From: Papiliotrema nemorosa
Lineage: Eukaryota > Basidiomycota > Tremellomycetes > Tremellales > Rhynchogastremaceae
Direction: 5' to 3'
Length of the DNA: 64,000 nt
Assembly (NCBI GenBank): GCA_032158125.1
Contig: JASKOT010000032.1
Coordinates: 1-64,000, forward strand
Shown here: in pieces, positions 26,186 to 37,508 of the stretch
Layout: every line of letters starts with the position of its first letter
Position numbering within the stretch: the stretch's first letter is position 1
Notes under the pieces: generated by a model
Seen by the model: the letters and a program-made list of their open reading frames with translations, nothing else
What the model was told of the DNA's origin: nothing
Databases searched by the model: none
Position numbers and translations under genes: made by a program

Positions 26186-28004
26186 TCAATAACCCAAGAT
26201 CTCCTTTCGCAAGGCCAGCGAGTTGGCTCTAGCCTCTCTCAGTCTATCAGGATACCTCTTCCACCCTCCATCCCTCCCGCCGTCTTCCCCGCCCTGTCGT
26301 CAGCGCGATAGAGTATTCAGAAGCCTACAGCTCACCTCTCCAATGGCTTCCAAAAAGTCATCCTGCATGATATACTCTCCCGGGACACCCAACTCCCGGT
26401 CGTCTGGCCGATCTGTATTCCTCCGCAGAGGCTTCAAAGTAGGGATCTTGCCGTTGGAGTAACTATGCGCGATGAGGCGGGAAACCACCTCGGACAATGG
26501 GAATGGGCTATTCTGCTTTGTCAGCTGCGTAACGATGCACCGATTGAGCGACCGACTAGGTAATCTGTGCGTCAGTCACGAACGCTATAGCTGAACGAAA
26601 CTCACGCAAACCGACAAAGGCAAGAGTAGGCTCTGGCGCATAAAAGGTATCGGTAATATTGAGATTCTCGATAGTGTGACCTCCCGCTCGGGGTAGCGCA
26701 CTTTCCGCAGGACCCAGCGATCGAGTCACGGGATACTTGTCGAACGGAGCTTTGTCAGACGGGAAGAACGGGTACCTGGTGTAAGTCGAGGCAATTGAGA
26801 TCACTCACGAGTACAGATACCCCGTCGCGAAGAGTATCACATCCAGACCACTGATCACTCTCCCATCGATACACTCCACTCCATCCTCTCGGACCTCCTG
26901 GACCTCTGGCAACACGTTGATCCGCTTCGACCAAGCTTTACTCTCGTCCCAGAATTCGTTTGGACCTCTATTCTTCCCCTTGTTCTCCCGCACAGACTGA
27001 TATATCGTCCTTGAGCTTGCAGACTGTTCTTGATCATCTATGGCTAGTTCCCGTGCGATATCGGATCCTGATGCTCTACCACCTATGACAAGGATGTTCT
27101 TATCCCTGTACCGGCTTGGATGGCGCCACCATCGACTGGACGTCAGGATGGAGCAGTGTATGGAGCCTGGTCATGTTTTAGGCGGGAAGAGAACTCACGA
27201 GTGGGGTATCTGCCCTTTGAAGCTTGGGAGACCAGGAACGGAGGGGATGAAGGGTTCATTGTAATGACCATTGCAGACGACTGGGCTCAGCGCGAAAGAA
27301 TGGGATCACGCACCGATATGGCTGAATGTCTCCTTTGTGTCCTCATCTTCTCCCGTAGGATTCCTCGTGCTGGTCTCCACGGTCCATCTCTCTGCGGGAT
27401 CCGTCGTGCCAGGCGTAAAGTATACAGCTCTCACGAGCGTGGAGAATGATATAAAATCTTTCAATCTGTGTGTCAGCTCTGACAAACTCAGCCCTTACCC
27501 TCGGTCCTCCACTGTTCTTTGAAGGTACTGCAGTATATCTCTGTGTGTAGGATATATAGCCGTTCCCTCGGGGAATGGTTGATCGCGAAAGGCCATGACT
27601 TCGTGTTGGAGGTTGGTCCTCAATCCGGGGTATACAGCTATCATCAGCCCTTCCATGTTGCTAACCTTCCTTCCTCTATATCGGATACAAGGAGTATAGT
27701 AGAGTGATAACCCACCCGTCGGCCCATTCCTCCCCGGATCCTCCTCTTCCTCCTTGTTCCGCAAGACGACCCCACCCCCACTCCTCCAACTGGGCGTAGC
27801 GATCCCCGGGTCTTCATCGTAATGCCATACTCCACCTGCGCTCTCCCTGGCCTCGAACGCGCGGATCTGACTAGGCTTGACACCTTTGTCGAGGAGCTGA
27901 GTGAGGGCGTTTATACCGCTCGGTCCACCTGCGCCCACGATGGCCACTCGGGTGATCGGAGGGAGGGGAATGGCCGGGGCGGGGGTGGGATGCGGTATGG
28001 TCAT
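26186..28004 (-). CDS. Flavin-containing monooxygenase (FMO-like)
   Basis: NADPH- and FAD-dependent oxygenase of N-, S- or carbonyl groups. The N-terminus (from 28004) carries the FAD motif VAIVGAGGPSG and later FEARESAGGVW. The middle has the NADPH-binding strand ILVIGGRASGSDIARE, and the FATGY motif follows (VILFATGYLYS). The C-terminal part reads FVGLHYLNSPFPLSEVVSRL, which lines up with the equivalent segment of the second FMO in this window only if an 8-nt exon (26557-26564) is included. Last exon ends with TGA at 26188-26186 after REARANSLALRKEILGY. The NADPH strand uses Gly-Gly-Arg in place of GxGxxG's second Gly. Substrate unknown. Its 3' end faces the rhamnose-dehydrogenase-like gene and the Dal5-like permease is divergent from its 5' end. 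Confidence 0.86.
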
Positions 28005-28840
28005 CTGTCACGGGCTACTAATTCGTTGTAGAGGCTGATTCCTTACAGCTGGAGTATCTCACCACAATGATCTGATGGTGATAGTCAAGGCTGATGCATG
28101 TAGGAAGCAAGAGGATGGATTGTCATCTACAATGTCCGGATCAGATCGGCGTTGAGCGATAGCTTGATTGTCGACCATCACGCCATTATCAGCTCACCAC
28201 GCTCCATCCTCCAAGTCTTCTGCCATAGTGTGCAGCGCAAGGATGCATCGGGTCAGTCTATATGGTGTGCTCCCTAGCTCACCTTTGCTCGAATTCATCC
28301 TGCTGTGGACAAGGGTCGCCTGACTCTTGACGACATTTACCATCCGCGGGAAACAACCGGTCTGGGAACGCAACGATGGGGGTTAATCAGTGAGCCACCC
28401 TATCTCAGGCGCTATCGCTGGTACGCCCCATCCTCGGGTCACTCTCAGGCCTGACGCGCCGGCTCTGCGCCTCGAGCAAAGTGGAATAAGCACGCAAGAT
28501 AACACGACCAACGTTAATAATCCAGCAATCGCTCATCCCCGAAGCACTGGTCAACCATCCCTCTCACCTTTCTCCTGACTTCTTTCGGGTGTAAGACGCA
28601 AATGATACCATGAAGATACGGCCATACCGTGCTATCTCGAAGAATGTCGCCATTTGAATGGTACATTGTGCTGACCTCTACTTTCCCGTGGTCTTCCACC
28701 CGATCGGCATGGCGGATGGCCTTGGCGGGAAAAGTGGTAATTGACTCTGGATGGAAGGGTCAGAGCAGCGTCTAATCGTCTATAAGAAGTTCACCAATTG
28801 ATGCTGTCTTTGAGTCTTGATCATTCCCACGACTGGCGAG
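28005..28840. promoter_or_regulatory. Divergent promoter region, FMO / Dal5-like permease
   Basis: 836 bases between two divergent genes. It contains only short frames (one of 62 codons near 28390) with no family resemblance. No clear TATA box was identified. Confidence 0.45.
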
Positions 28841-30646
28841 ATGACACAGATAGCAGAACCCATCGCTATCGAACCCCACTCACCCGACACTCCCGGTTTG
28901 TCCACCCCAGAGGAGAAATCTATTCAAGATCAGCCTTACTCTCCTACTTCCTCGGACGAGGGAGAAGATGTGATTGATACAAGAGCAGAGAGGCACTTGG
29001 TCTGGAGATTGGACCTGATCTTCCTCTTTGTCGGATTTTTAGGTTATGTCTTCAAGTATCTCGATCAGACCAATATTGTCAGTCTCCCTGTCTACTGCTT
29101 GATCATCGCTGACATGCAGAGCAATGCCTACGTCAGTGGGATGAAAGAGGATCTCAATCTATACGGAAACGAGCTCAACCTTTTTACGACCTTTTTCAAG
29201 TACGTCCCACCCACCAAACGTCTCTTATCCCAGTATCGGCTATGTGATCATGCTCTATCCATCGTGTATAATCGTCTCACATATCGGACCCGGACGATGG
29301 TTACCCACCTGCGAGCTCATCTGGGGTATCTTGACTTGTTGTTTGTCCCTATCGAAATCCGCCAAAACGGTATACGGTCTGCGATTCTTGATCGGGTTCT
29401 TTGAAGGATCCGCCTGGCCGGGATATTTCACTCTGATCTCCCAGTGGTATATGCCTCACGAGGTGGCACTGCGTATGAGTCTGTATAACATTGCTCAACC
29501 TGTGGGAGCAATGTTGTCGGGTGCGTTGCAAGGTGCCATATCGACCAATCTACATGGCAGTTTGGGTAGGACAGGGTGGCAGTGGGCCTTTATCGTTAAT
29601 GTGAGTGGTTGCGTCTCGCAAGAGCTTAATGTTGTAGGGCGTTTGCACCATCTTTGTCGCGCTTGTGGCGTATTTTGGCCTCCCGGGATACGTGAGTGGC
29701 AGGAACCATACTTGTAGCATCTGACGATCCAGCCTGAGAGACCGAATCGATTGGCAAGGTGGTATATCCGAGACCAAGATCTCAGTGGGTAAACCACACA
29801 CGGCCCAACTCCCATCTGACCCTCCAGCGGCCGCGATAGCTCGCGCAAAGCGAGTCAATAGAAAACCTCAAAGACCCATCACTGTCAAGTCGTTCTTCCG
29901 GGCATTCTCCTTTTGGCAGCTGTGGGCTTTTGGGTGTAAGTCACTCCTTTTTTGTGACTCCCCAACAACAATCTGCTTACATGCAGTGACATGGCCGATG
30001 ACCATGAACACCACCCCAAATCAGTTCTTCAACCTGTACCTCAAATCTTTGACCAATTCCGACGGCACCAAGCGATTGTCAGAAACCCATCCATCCATCA
30101 CCTCCCCTTGCTGACCCTCAGCTCTGTTGCGCAACTCAACTACATTCCCATTGGGGGTCAAGCGATCGCTTTTGTCACTGAGATCGTGTTTAGCTTTCTG
30201 TCTGACAAGACTGGCCGACGGCTGGAACTTCTCTGTGTCCACTCTGCAATCAGCATCACCTCCTTGTCCATCCTCATCGCTCGACCGGCAAACGTCGCGG
30301 CTCACATGGCCGGGTATTTTCTCAACTATTTCGGCTTGTGAGTAATTGTATGGCAGTCGTGTCGGGTGTTGATGCTAGCGCGTCAATGATGCTGCTCTGC
30401 GCGTGGGCAGCGAACAACCTCCAAGACGAACCGGAAGTCCGGACCATCCTCTTTTCAAGCGGAACGACTTGGGCTTATATCCTCAATATGTTCTTGCCCA
30501 TCTTGGCTTTCCCTGCAAAGGAAGCGCCGAACTGGAACATCGGGGCAAAGGTGTACATGGGTTTTGCGGTTGCGACGCTGTTTGCCTTTTTTGGCATTCA
30601 TTTTGGGCTCAAGTACGAGGCGAAGAGGAAGGCTATGAAGGGTTGA
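28841..30646 (+). CDS. MFS permease of the Dal5/allantoate (ACS) family
   Basis: Twelve-TM importer of organic anions or nitrogen/vitamin compounds. The ATG at 28841 opens an acidic cytosolic N-terminus (EGEDVIDTRAERHLVWRLD), which leads into FLGYVFKYLDQTNI, the typical Dal5-family TM1 signature (KxLDRxNI-like). Further family segments are NAYVSGMKEDLNLYGNELN, LRFLIGFFEGSAWPG, LISQWYMPHEVALRMSLYN, FLSDKTGRRLE, and a C-terminal ALFAFFGIHFGLKYEAKRK-like helix. About nine exons are implied. For example, the Asn-Ile codon pair is followed by an intron with donor GTCAGT, and the next exon opens with SNAYVSG. Family members take up allantoate, nicotinate, pantothenate, biotin or tripeptides, and the substrate here cannot be told. 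It may be co-regulated with the divergent FMO. Confidence 0.88.
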
Positions 30647-31034
30647 GTGGTGGGGTCCGGGGCTATGGCATCGGTGGACAGATCGAACATGACCGATGAA
30701 ATTCAGTAGATTTCCTTCGCCTGTTCTCTGGCAGAGCTGTTCAAAACATCTGCGATGGTAGTCGGGAAACGTGCCACATCACGAGGCAATAACATGAGGC
30801 GAATTGCAATTTACCATGTACGCAACAAGTATGCGAAAGCATACGCTGTAACAAACGATCCACCGTCCGTGTTGCGCGAACCCGCTGGCTGTTCCGGTGG
30901 ATACGTGACCCAGAGTCGAGACGAGGTCGACAACACCAGCTCAGTGTGGGGTGGTGTTTCAGAGTTGACGGTTGACGCCATCACGTCAATCCCCCTTCGA
31001 TTCAATCTCACCCCTCACTTTCTCCCTATACACC
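30647..31034. other. Intergenic region before ATG5
   Basis: 388 bases with nothing I can support as a gene. The last 60 bases are pyrimidine-rich with TCTCCCTATACACC directly before the ATG5 start. Confidence 0.5.
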
Positions 31035-32260
31035 ATGTCCACCTCGAACCCCATCCAATCATCGACAAACCTCTTTCGCAGGCTCACATGGCAATCTACA
31101 ATCTTGCTCTCCATCAGATTAGCAGAAGATTCCGGTGCGACAGGTGCGATAGATAGGTATTATGTTCGTCCTCCCCTTTACCCCTGTATCGAGCTGATGG
31201 ACTTTAGATGCAAGCGCCGAGGTATACTTTTCTACCGTTACTCATTCCTGAGATCAAGGAGAACCTGGTAGATCTGGCGCTCGACGAAGACAAACTAGGA
31301 GAGGTGGATGAAAAGGAATGGTGGTTTGAGGAAGAACCGTCAGAGGACACAGGTGGTTTCGCTTCCCAGGGTCCTTGCAAATGGTACGTTACTCAACTCC
31401 ACTGCACGACCATTCACACACCCTATCTCACCCATAACATCTCATGCTCATCATAGGCACTGGTCGTTGGACCTGATCGAACTACACTCGCTCATCGCAT
31501 CTCCATACGCCTCATCTTCCTCCTCTTCCTCGACGCCAAGACCGCTCCGCCTTATTCTCCACTTGACCACCCCACCATCCGACAAACTCCTCATGCCAAG
31601 CTCTATTGACGCGTGCAAATCTCAATTCAACAACAATCTCAAAGAAGCAGACTTTGTCAGGTGGAGAAATACAAACAAGGTTACTTCATTACGACGGGCG
31701 GATCTGGAAGCGGGTTGGGAAGGTATAGTCCAGGGTAAGTCTTTTTCCCCTCACTCGAGTATACAGTTGACGAGAAGACGACTACGACTCGTATACACGT
31801 ATGGCGTCTAGATTGATGCCTCTCCCTATTCCCTCCCACTCGACCCCAGGGCTGCCGGGCAGACCCCCTTCCACCGACCCTAGTTCGGCCGGTCCGAGTA
31901 AACCTGATTCATCGTATGCTGCACGAGCACTACCTATCAAGATATACCTTCCTGACAATGCACCTGTGATACAAGAGGTCATCCCGCCCATAGGATCCAA
32001 TGGTGAGCTGAACATCCCACCACAAGCCCGGCTAACACGAAGGTAAACCTCAATTACTAATCAACATACTACGCGAACACCTCCCTCTTCTGTTCCCCTC
32101 GACTTCCTCTTTGACCTCTCCCACTGATGCGTATCCCCTCGCTGTGCCTTTCGCTCAAGGGGTGGAAGTGCCGCCTGATTCGGAAATCGCCTGGTTATCG
32201 GCGTGCCTTTGCGGTGTGGATGGATGGCTGAGGATCGGTATACAATTGCGGGCAGAGTGA
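31035..32260 (+). CDS. ATG5: Autophagy protein Atg5
   Basis: Acceptor of Atg12 in the Atg12-Atg5-Atg16 conjugate that drives Atg8 lipidation on the autophagosome membrane. Five exons (31035-31163, 31208-31383, 31457-31734, 31778-32002, 32043-32260) close in frame to 341 residues, slightly longer than many Atg5 proteins. Family segments are [73 protein letters not shown] with the Lys expected to receive Atg12 (NNLKEAD), [14 protein letters not shown], and a C-terminal ubiquitin-like fold with LPIKIYLPD and [13 protein letters not shown] Pro/Ser-rich insert of about 30 residues precedes the second ubiquitin-like domain. The third intron has two possible acceptors 11 nt apart; only the downstream one (31777) keeps frame. 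Confidence 0.95.
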
Positions 32261-32507
32261 CCGTCTTGAGAGATTGCCGTGCTTCATCATTTCCCGAAGG
32301 GACTAGCAGCAAATGGGGTGTTGTAGATATTATTTACGTTGTACCAAGTCAATGACATGATGTCACATGAGAACCTTTAACACGGAGAAAGCATGCCTCA
32401 AATCATCTATTAACATTCACAGTCATCATCTAATCGTTGAATTATATTATTATAGTAATCTATCCGTAGCCTCTTATTGTCGCCATGACCTCAGGCCGCC
32501 AAGCCCT

Positions 32508-33690
32508 CTAATGCTGTGCCTTGTACTCTCGCAGGAAGGTTCGCAGATCCTGCAGTTCGGGCAGCTCTTGTCGAAGAGCTGCAACATCGACTCGGTATCC
32601 ATGGTTGTTGAAGAACTACATTGTCAGTGGGATTCAGACGCAGAGATGGTGGGCTCACGTTGACCATTTGTTTCATGATCGGCACGACAGTCTTGACAAA
32701 AAAGGCCAAAGGTCGATAAGTCAACTGAACAGGTTGCCCAAGTTCCTGCTCGTCAGCTTGTCCCACCGTACGATGATTGTTGACTCACCTCTTTGAAGAC
32801 TTGATCTATCTCCTCGACGGTCAGACTGTCCCCAGCGAGCGAAACCTTGCCATCCATCCACGCTGGTCCATCCGTCAACGCCTTTGCGCCAGCAATACCG
32901 ATATCCTTTGACGCGATGAGTTGATGTGGTCGTTCAGGGTGAGAGGCATAGCCATATCGCATGGTGATCGTTCGGCCCATTTTGAACAAAAAGGGGGAAT
33001 CAGGTAACCAGTTTTCCATGAATTGTACAGGACGGAGAAAGGTGTAGCCAATGTCGAGTGTTTCGATGTATCGCTCTACTTGTCGTTTGACCTCGTATCT
33101 GACAGTCAGTCGGGCATTGGGGTTGAAAGGTGACGATCAGAGGGCGAAGACAGGACACAGACGGGCGAGGATTGGGGTGGAAGGATGAGTACTCACGATT
33201 CGATCCCGCAATCTTCCATATCGCCATTGTCGGTGGAGGAATATACAAGATGCTTTACACCCCACTCTTTAGACGCATCCGCAATAGCCTTTCCTTCCCA
33301 TCAGCTGCATTATTGAGCTGGTTGATAGCCAAAGCTCACCTTGACGAAGCATAGTCACATCATCGACATAACCTTGATTACTGAATACTCCATAGATCTC
33401 TCCCTTTTGTAGACCCAGAGAGGCGAAGCATTCCGATGGCTTCTCCATATGATCCTTGTCGACTTGTTGGACGATTACCCCAAGGAGCGAGGCGAGTTTG
33501 ACAGCCGACCCAGAGGAGGCATTTCGAGTGAGAGCGATGATCTTCCATTGGACAGTGGGTGTATTTTGGGCCGTAAGCGCCTGGTAGGTCAGTGGCTGGG
33601 GTTGAGACGATATGATTGGCTTACTCTGATGAGGGCGGTTCCTTGAAGACCGGTCGAGGTGAAGACGACGATAGTACGAGGAATAGACAT
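32508..33690 (-). CDS. NmrA-like NAD(P)-binding protein
   Basis: Starts MSIPRTIVVFTSTGLQGTAL, a Rossmann strand-turn like the GATGxQG motif of the NmrA/isoflavone-reductase group but with Thr-Ser-Thr-Gly in place of the first Gly-Ala. NmrA-type segments follow: IYGVFSNQGYVDDVTMLRQG, HLVYSSTDNGDM, YTFLRPVQFMENW, and KVSLAGDSLTVEEIDQVF. The end is FLREYKAQH with TAG at 32510-32508. Total length is about 320 residues in about six exons. Homologues act as redox-sensing transcription co-regulators or NADPH-dependent reductases, and which applies here is not visible. There is no catalytic Tyr-x3-Lys. A TATATATA box lies at 33852-33859, about 160 bases upstream of its start. Confidence 0.85.
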
Positions 33691-34268
33691 TGCTAGTGAG
33701 ATGGAAATAGAATCGTTAGTCGATGAAGCTGTCGTCGATTGACGAGTGTTGATGGATGACCGGAGGTTGAAGTCACGTCAGAGTCAAGTCAAGTAGAGTG
33801 GGATGTGTGGAGAGTGAATGTTGATGGGTCATTCGGCCTCTCGTCGATCAGTATATATACCTCTTCACACCCCTTTTTCGCTTGATCATGCCCGCTCCGA
33901 GGCAAGCAGTTCGGTGAGTCCCATCAGTCACGCTTTGAAATGCATGCATCAGCAACAGTATACGGCTCGTTGATAGTCAAGCAGAGGCGTCGAGGATGAG
34001 TAACAGGATGACCGAGAATGGTCAAAGGGGGAGGGAAGACCGCTCCCTCGGGGTGGCAAATATTGCAAATCATCCCCCCACATGAGACTCGCACGCCCCC
34101 CATTTAAGACAAATTGTACATGCTCCCCCCATTTATCATGGCTATGCGATAATCATGGTCAAGAGCATGCATGGTGTCATGATGATGCGATGTAGCGCTT
34201 GATCTATGCAAGGCCGATGTCCATCATGAGTAACAAGAACGTCTCCGGGTGTACCTTGATACGCTTCC
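33691..34268. promoter_or_regulatory. Promoter region of the NmrA-like gene, with short C-rich repeats
   Basis: 578 bases between two minus-strand genes. TATATATA at 33852-33859 is a probable TATA box for the NmrA-like gene. Two direct copies of CCCCCCATTTA at 34096-34106 and 34125-34135 lie nearby, with a third C6 run at 34074-34079. No gene is seen. Confidence 0.5.
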
Positions 34269-35219
34269 TCAGCAAGCCAATCGACCTCCGTCGACTGCTG
34301 ATCAGCGCTCAGTAGACCTTGCTGACTCACTCTTAAAGTCTGCCCCAGTGACAAACCCAGAAGCATCCGATGCGAGATATGCACACATGAAAGCTACTTC
34401 TTGAGCTGTACCTCCCCTGCCCATTGGCGTGGAGGAGAGTAAAGTCTGAAAGTCCTATACATCAGCCGACAGCAACTCGCTGTATCAGTATTTACCTTGG
34501 CATCGAAACCCTGAATATTTGGCACCTCCATGACGCCCTATCATCAGCCCTGCTCTTCAAGAATGGTCAAATGGTTGAGGTGGACGTACAGGTGATACAC
34601 TGTTGCATCTAACTCTGCGAGTCGCGTATTCCACCGCTATCGTCTTTGTCATTCCAATCAAGGCATGTTTCGACATGACATAGACCACAGCTTCCGGCAT
34701 GCCCAAGCTCCCGGCCATAGACGCAATGTTAATGATGGATAGATTGCCCTCAGTGGCCAGGTGTAGCCTTATAGCCGCTTGAGCTAAAAGGTATGGCCCT
34801 CGAGCACTGGTCTCAGCTAAGCATGGGAACACGCTAGTTGGGACCGACTTTACACGCATGACATCGTCATACTCCTCCAGGGTCTTATCGTGGAATGCAC
34901 ATCGGCCTCCTCCCAAAGCTCCATTATTGACTAAAACGTCGATTCGGCCATATCTCCCTTGAGCTCAAACTCGTGCTGAGACTCACCTCTCTTTTAGAGA
35001 CTTTTCCAGGGCAGCTACAGATGTAGGGTCGCCCTGATCGCATACCAAACTATTCGGTTGATCTGTGGACACAATGTCAACAGGGATGACTGTCCCTCCC
35101 AGTGCTGCGATGTGCTCCACGATCGCTCGACCGATACCAGGCCATCAGTCAAGTCGCAGTGTCAACTTACGACCCGCTCCACCCGTCACTACGCATATCT
35201 TGCCCTTCAGGTCGGTCAT
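34269..35219 (-). CDS. Short-chain dehydrogenase/reductase with anomalous first intron
   Basis: Begins MTDLKGKICVVTGGAG and continues with IVEHIAALGG, YGRIDVLVNNGAL, EGNLSIINIASMAG (catalytic Ser), VVYVMSKHALIGM (Tyr-x3-Lys), RVRCNSVSP, PMGRGGTAQEVAFMCAYLAS, SGFVTGADFKIDGG, and a stop TGA at 34271-34269. Between GGAG and the rest lies an intron starting GTAAGT. The expected continuation GIGRA is encoded directly after CCTG, so a TG acceptor would be needed there. The first AG in reach removes GIGRA from the protein. The gene is therefore either spliced at a rare GT-TG site, mutated, or translated without part of the cofactor motif. Substrate unknown. It sits head-to-tail with an NmrA-like gene and an MFS exporter on the same strand, which could be one detoxification block. 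Confidence 0.75.
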
Positions 35220-35487
35220 GGTAGATGTGTCTATGCATTGTCTCGCAATCCTAGCGATAAGCACACCGAGTAAGTTGCTGTCTATCGGAACTCCACGAGC
35301 CGGCCGAGATTAGACGACCGGCAATCTAAAGGTCCCGCTCATATTCCGGTGTCACCTCGTCGGAATTCTTGAGCAGTGGATTCGGTCGGCTTGATATATG
35401 TCACACGTAAAGGCAAGGCGAGGGATATTCATAAGTCTTTTCATACTTGTCATTACTACAGGTCGTTATCATTCCTCTAGATTGTAT

Positions 35488-37508
35488 CTAAATCGTCATG
35501 GCGCTGGCAATCTTGCTCTTTGCGCGTAACACCGCTCCGTACTTCAACAACATTATCGGTGCAAGACTCAAAAGTAATGCAACACTGGCCACGGCGCTTG
35601 TCGCTTGAGGATATCCCATCCCGAGGTACTGATTCATCAGCATGGGCCAAGCGTGACGTGAATGGAACGTACCATCTTCCTAGCGAACAGGGGAAAGAGA
35701 CCCGCAGTAAAGTTCCTCACAAACGACTGCGCTGCTTGAGCAGAGGAAGAGTACCCTTCGTACGCGTCGGCAAGGTAGTTGCTTCTCATCAGCACGAACA
35801 TCTAGCAACCCTTTGAGGACTTACAAGATGGACGAAAACATGCAGGAAACTCCCCAGTAGGCCGTACAGAGTGAAATGACAGGGACGACCCAACAGATTC
35901 CAGGTCTGCCCGTCCAGGCAAAGACGAACAATGATGAAGGGAAGAGTAACCCCGCGAATGCAGCCCAGATGAGTCGCGCTTCAGGTGGAGCTTTCCCATT
36001 GGGACTCTTGGATGCGATTTTGGCATAGACGTGTTGTTGGTGAAAGCTGGAAAAGAAGCCCAATAAACCACCGACGAGGAGTGTGCTGAATGTAAGCCAT
36101 GTATTGTAGTGTAGTAGGGTCATCACGTACAGTTGGACAGTCCCGATGGGTCCGGAAGACCAGCCGTACTCGTGGAAGACCAACGAGATGGAAGTCCCAC
36201 CGAGAAACACGCATGACCAGGCGAAACCAATCCAGGCTGACATGACGGCGACGATGGGTTCAGTCACCAGCAAGTCTGCTGGTCAGTGACAAAGTAAAAT
36301 CCAAGGATCCTTTACGCACAGAGAGGACGGATCAGGGATGCAGCGAGCAAGGTGGAGAATGATTGTCTGTCTTTCGTCTTGGCAGTGTGTTTTCGACCGG
36401 TCTCGCGGGTGAGACTTCTGGCTTTGCGAGCTAGTAGTACGTCCGATCGAGTCTCCCTGAACAGCAAGGCGTTGAGGGCGCACGAGAATGTCGCGATGCA
36501 TGCCAGAACCTTTCTGTAAGTATACCCTCATGTCCGCAGAGGTGCACAAACTCACCCCGTATGTCCATCGAAAGCCTACTGCAGGTCCCACCCAGCCAAA
36601 CACAGCACCCCCTAGAGCCTGCCATCAGTGTTGTTCATCTCGGCAGACACAAGAGAAGGGTGACTCACTTGACCGCCAAAGTTCATCAAGGTGAACACGT
36701 TCATGGGTAATCCCCGATCTGAAGCGTGGTACATGTCGGCGATAGATCCGCCGACCATTGACGCTCCGACAGACGCGACCATCCCTTGCTACCCGGTCAG
36801 CTGGACTGGAGCAAATCTCAGTGGTCACGCACGAAGAGTCGAGCGATGAGGTAGCCTATAAAGTTGTCCGACAAGGCTTGAGGGATGAACAATAGAGCGA
36901 CGCTGTATGTCAGATGGAGTCCTTGGAGCATAACACGAATACTCACAGGATAGAAGAGACCTGAAAGATGACATTGCGACCCATCTACTCTTAGCTTCAT
37001 TCACTCGGGCGGGAAGCAACATACGAGTTCACTCAATGGGGCGAGAAACAACGGAGCAAACGCGACACCCATCATGAATACTGTGAATCCCAGCGTGAAT
37101 CGGTCCGCTGTGATCCCAAAGTGTTCCGCTCCTATGGGGTTGATGATTGCTATGTGGGTCGCGTTCATTCCCGCTAGTAAAGTCTGGAAACACGCCGCGA
37201 GAAGAATCCCAGTTTTGCGAAGTGTACTCCAATTCATGGGATGCTACGAGTAAGCTGGACACCAGACAGGCCGCGATAGGATGGCTCACACTACGATCAT
37301 CCGCCGCCCATGTAATCAAGATCGGTTCGTCGGATTGAGGTCCCGCCTTTTCCTCTCTGTTCTTTTCCCCTTCGTGCAGCGTCTCCGTAGATGTCCTCGC
37401 GCTCGAATTATGAGATATCGTCTTGCGTTCCAGTGATGCAATTTGAGCTTCCACATCGTAGTCCTCGGGAACTAGGGTGGCTGTAGAACTGATCGATCGT
37501 TGCAACAT
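35488..37508 (-). CDS. MFS multidrug exporter, DHA1 family
   Basis: Starts MLQRSISSTATLVPEDYDVE at 37508 with a charged cytosolic N-terminus. The first helices follow: TGILLAACFQTLLAGMNATH, then FTLGFTVFMMGVAFAPLFLAPLSEL, and the loop motif GRNVIFQVSS. The second half includes a region with WIGFAWSCVFLGGTSISLV, LVGGLLGFFSSFHQQHVY and a conserved GICWVVPVISLCTAYWGVS segment, ending at YGAVLRAKSKIASAMTI with TAG at 35490-35488. About nine or ten exons and close to 480 residues are implied. This is a 12-TM proton antiporter of the DHA1 type (polyamine/drug exporters such as Tpo1/Flr1). The substrate is not known. It may work with the two NAD(P)-dependent proteins downstream. Confidence 0.86.

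Noticed and set aside
28390..28578. 62-codon frame in the FMO/permease promoter
   Set aside because: Short, no motif, sits in a plausible promoter.
25204..30646. Complete L-rhamnose catabolic cluster
   Set aside because: Only a dehydrogenase-like gene is present; the neighbours are an FMO and a Dal5-type permease, not LRA2-LRA4 homologues.
34142..34384. Alternative C-terminus for the SDR running to 34142
   Set aside because: Splicing at the GTGAGT donor gives the family ending ADFKIDGG and stop at 34269, a far better match.
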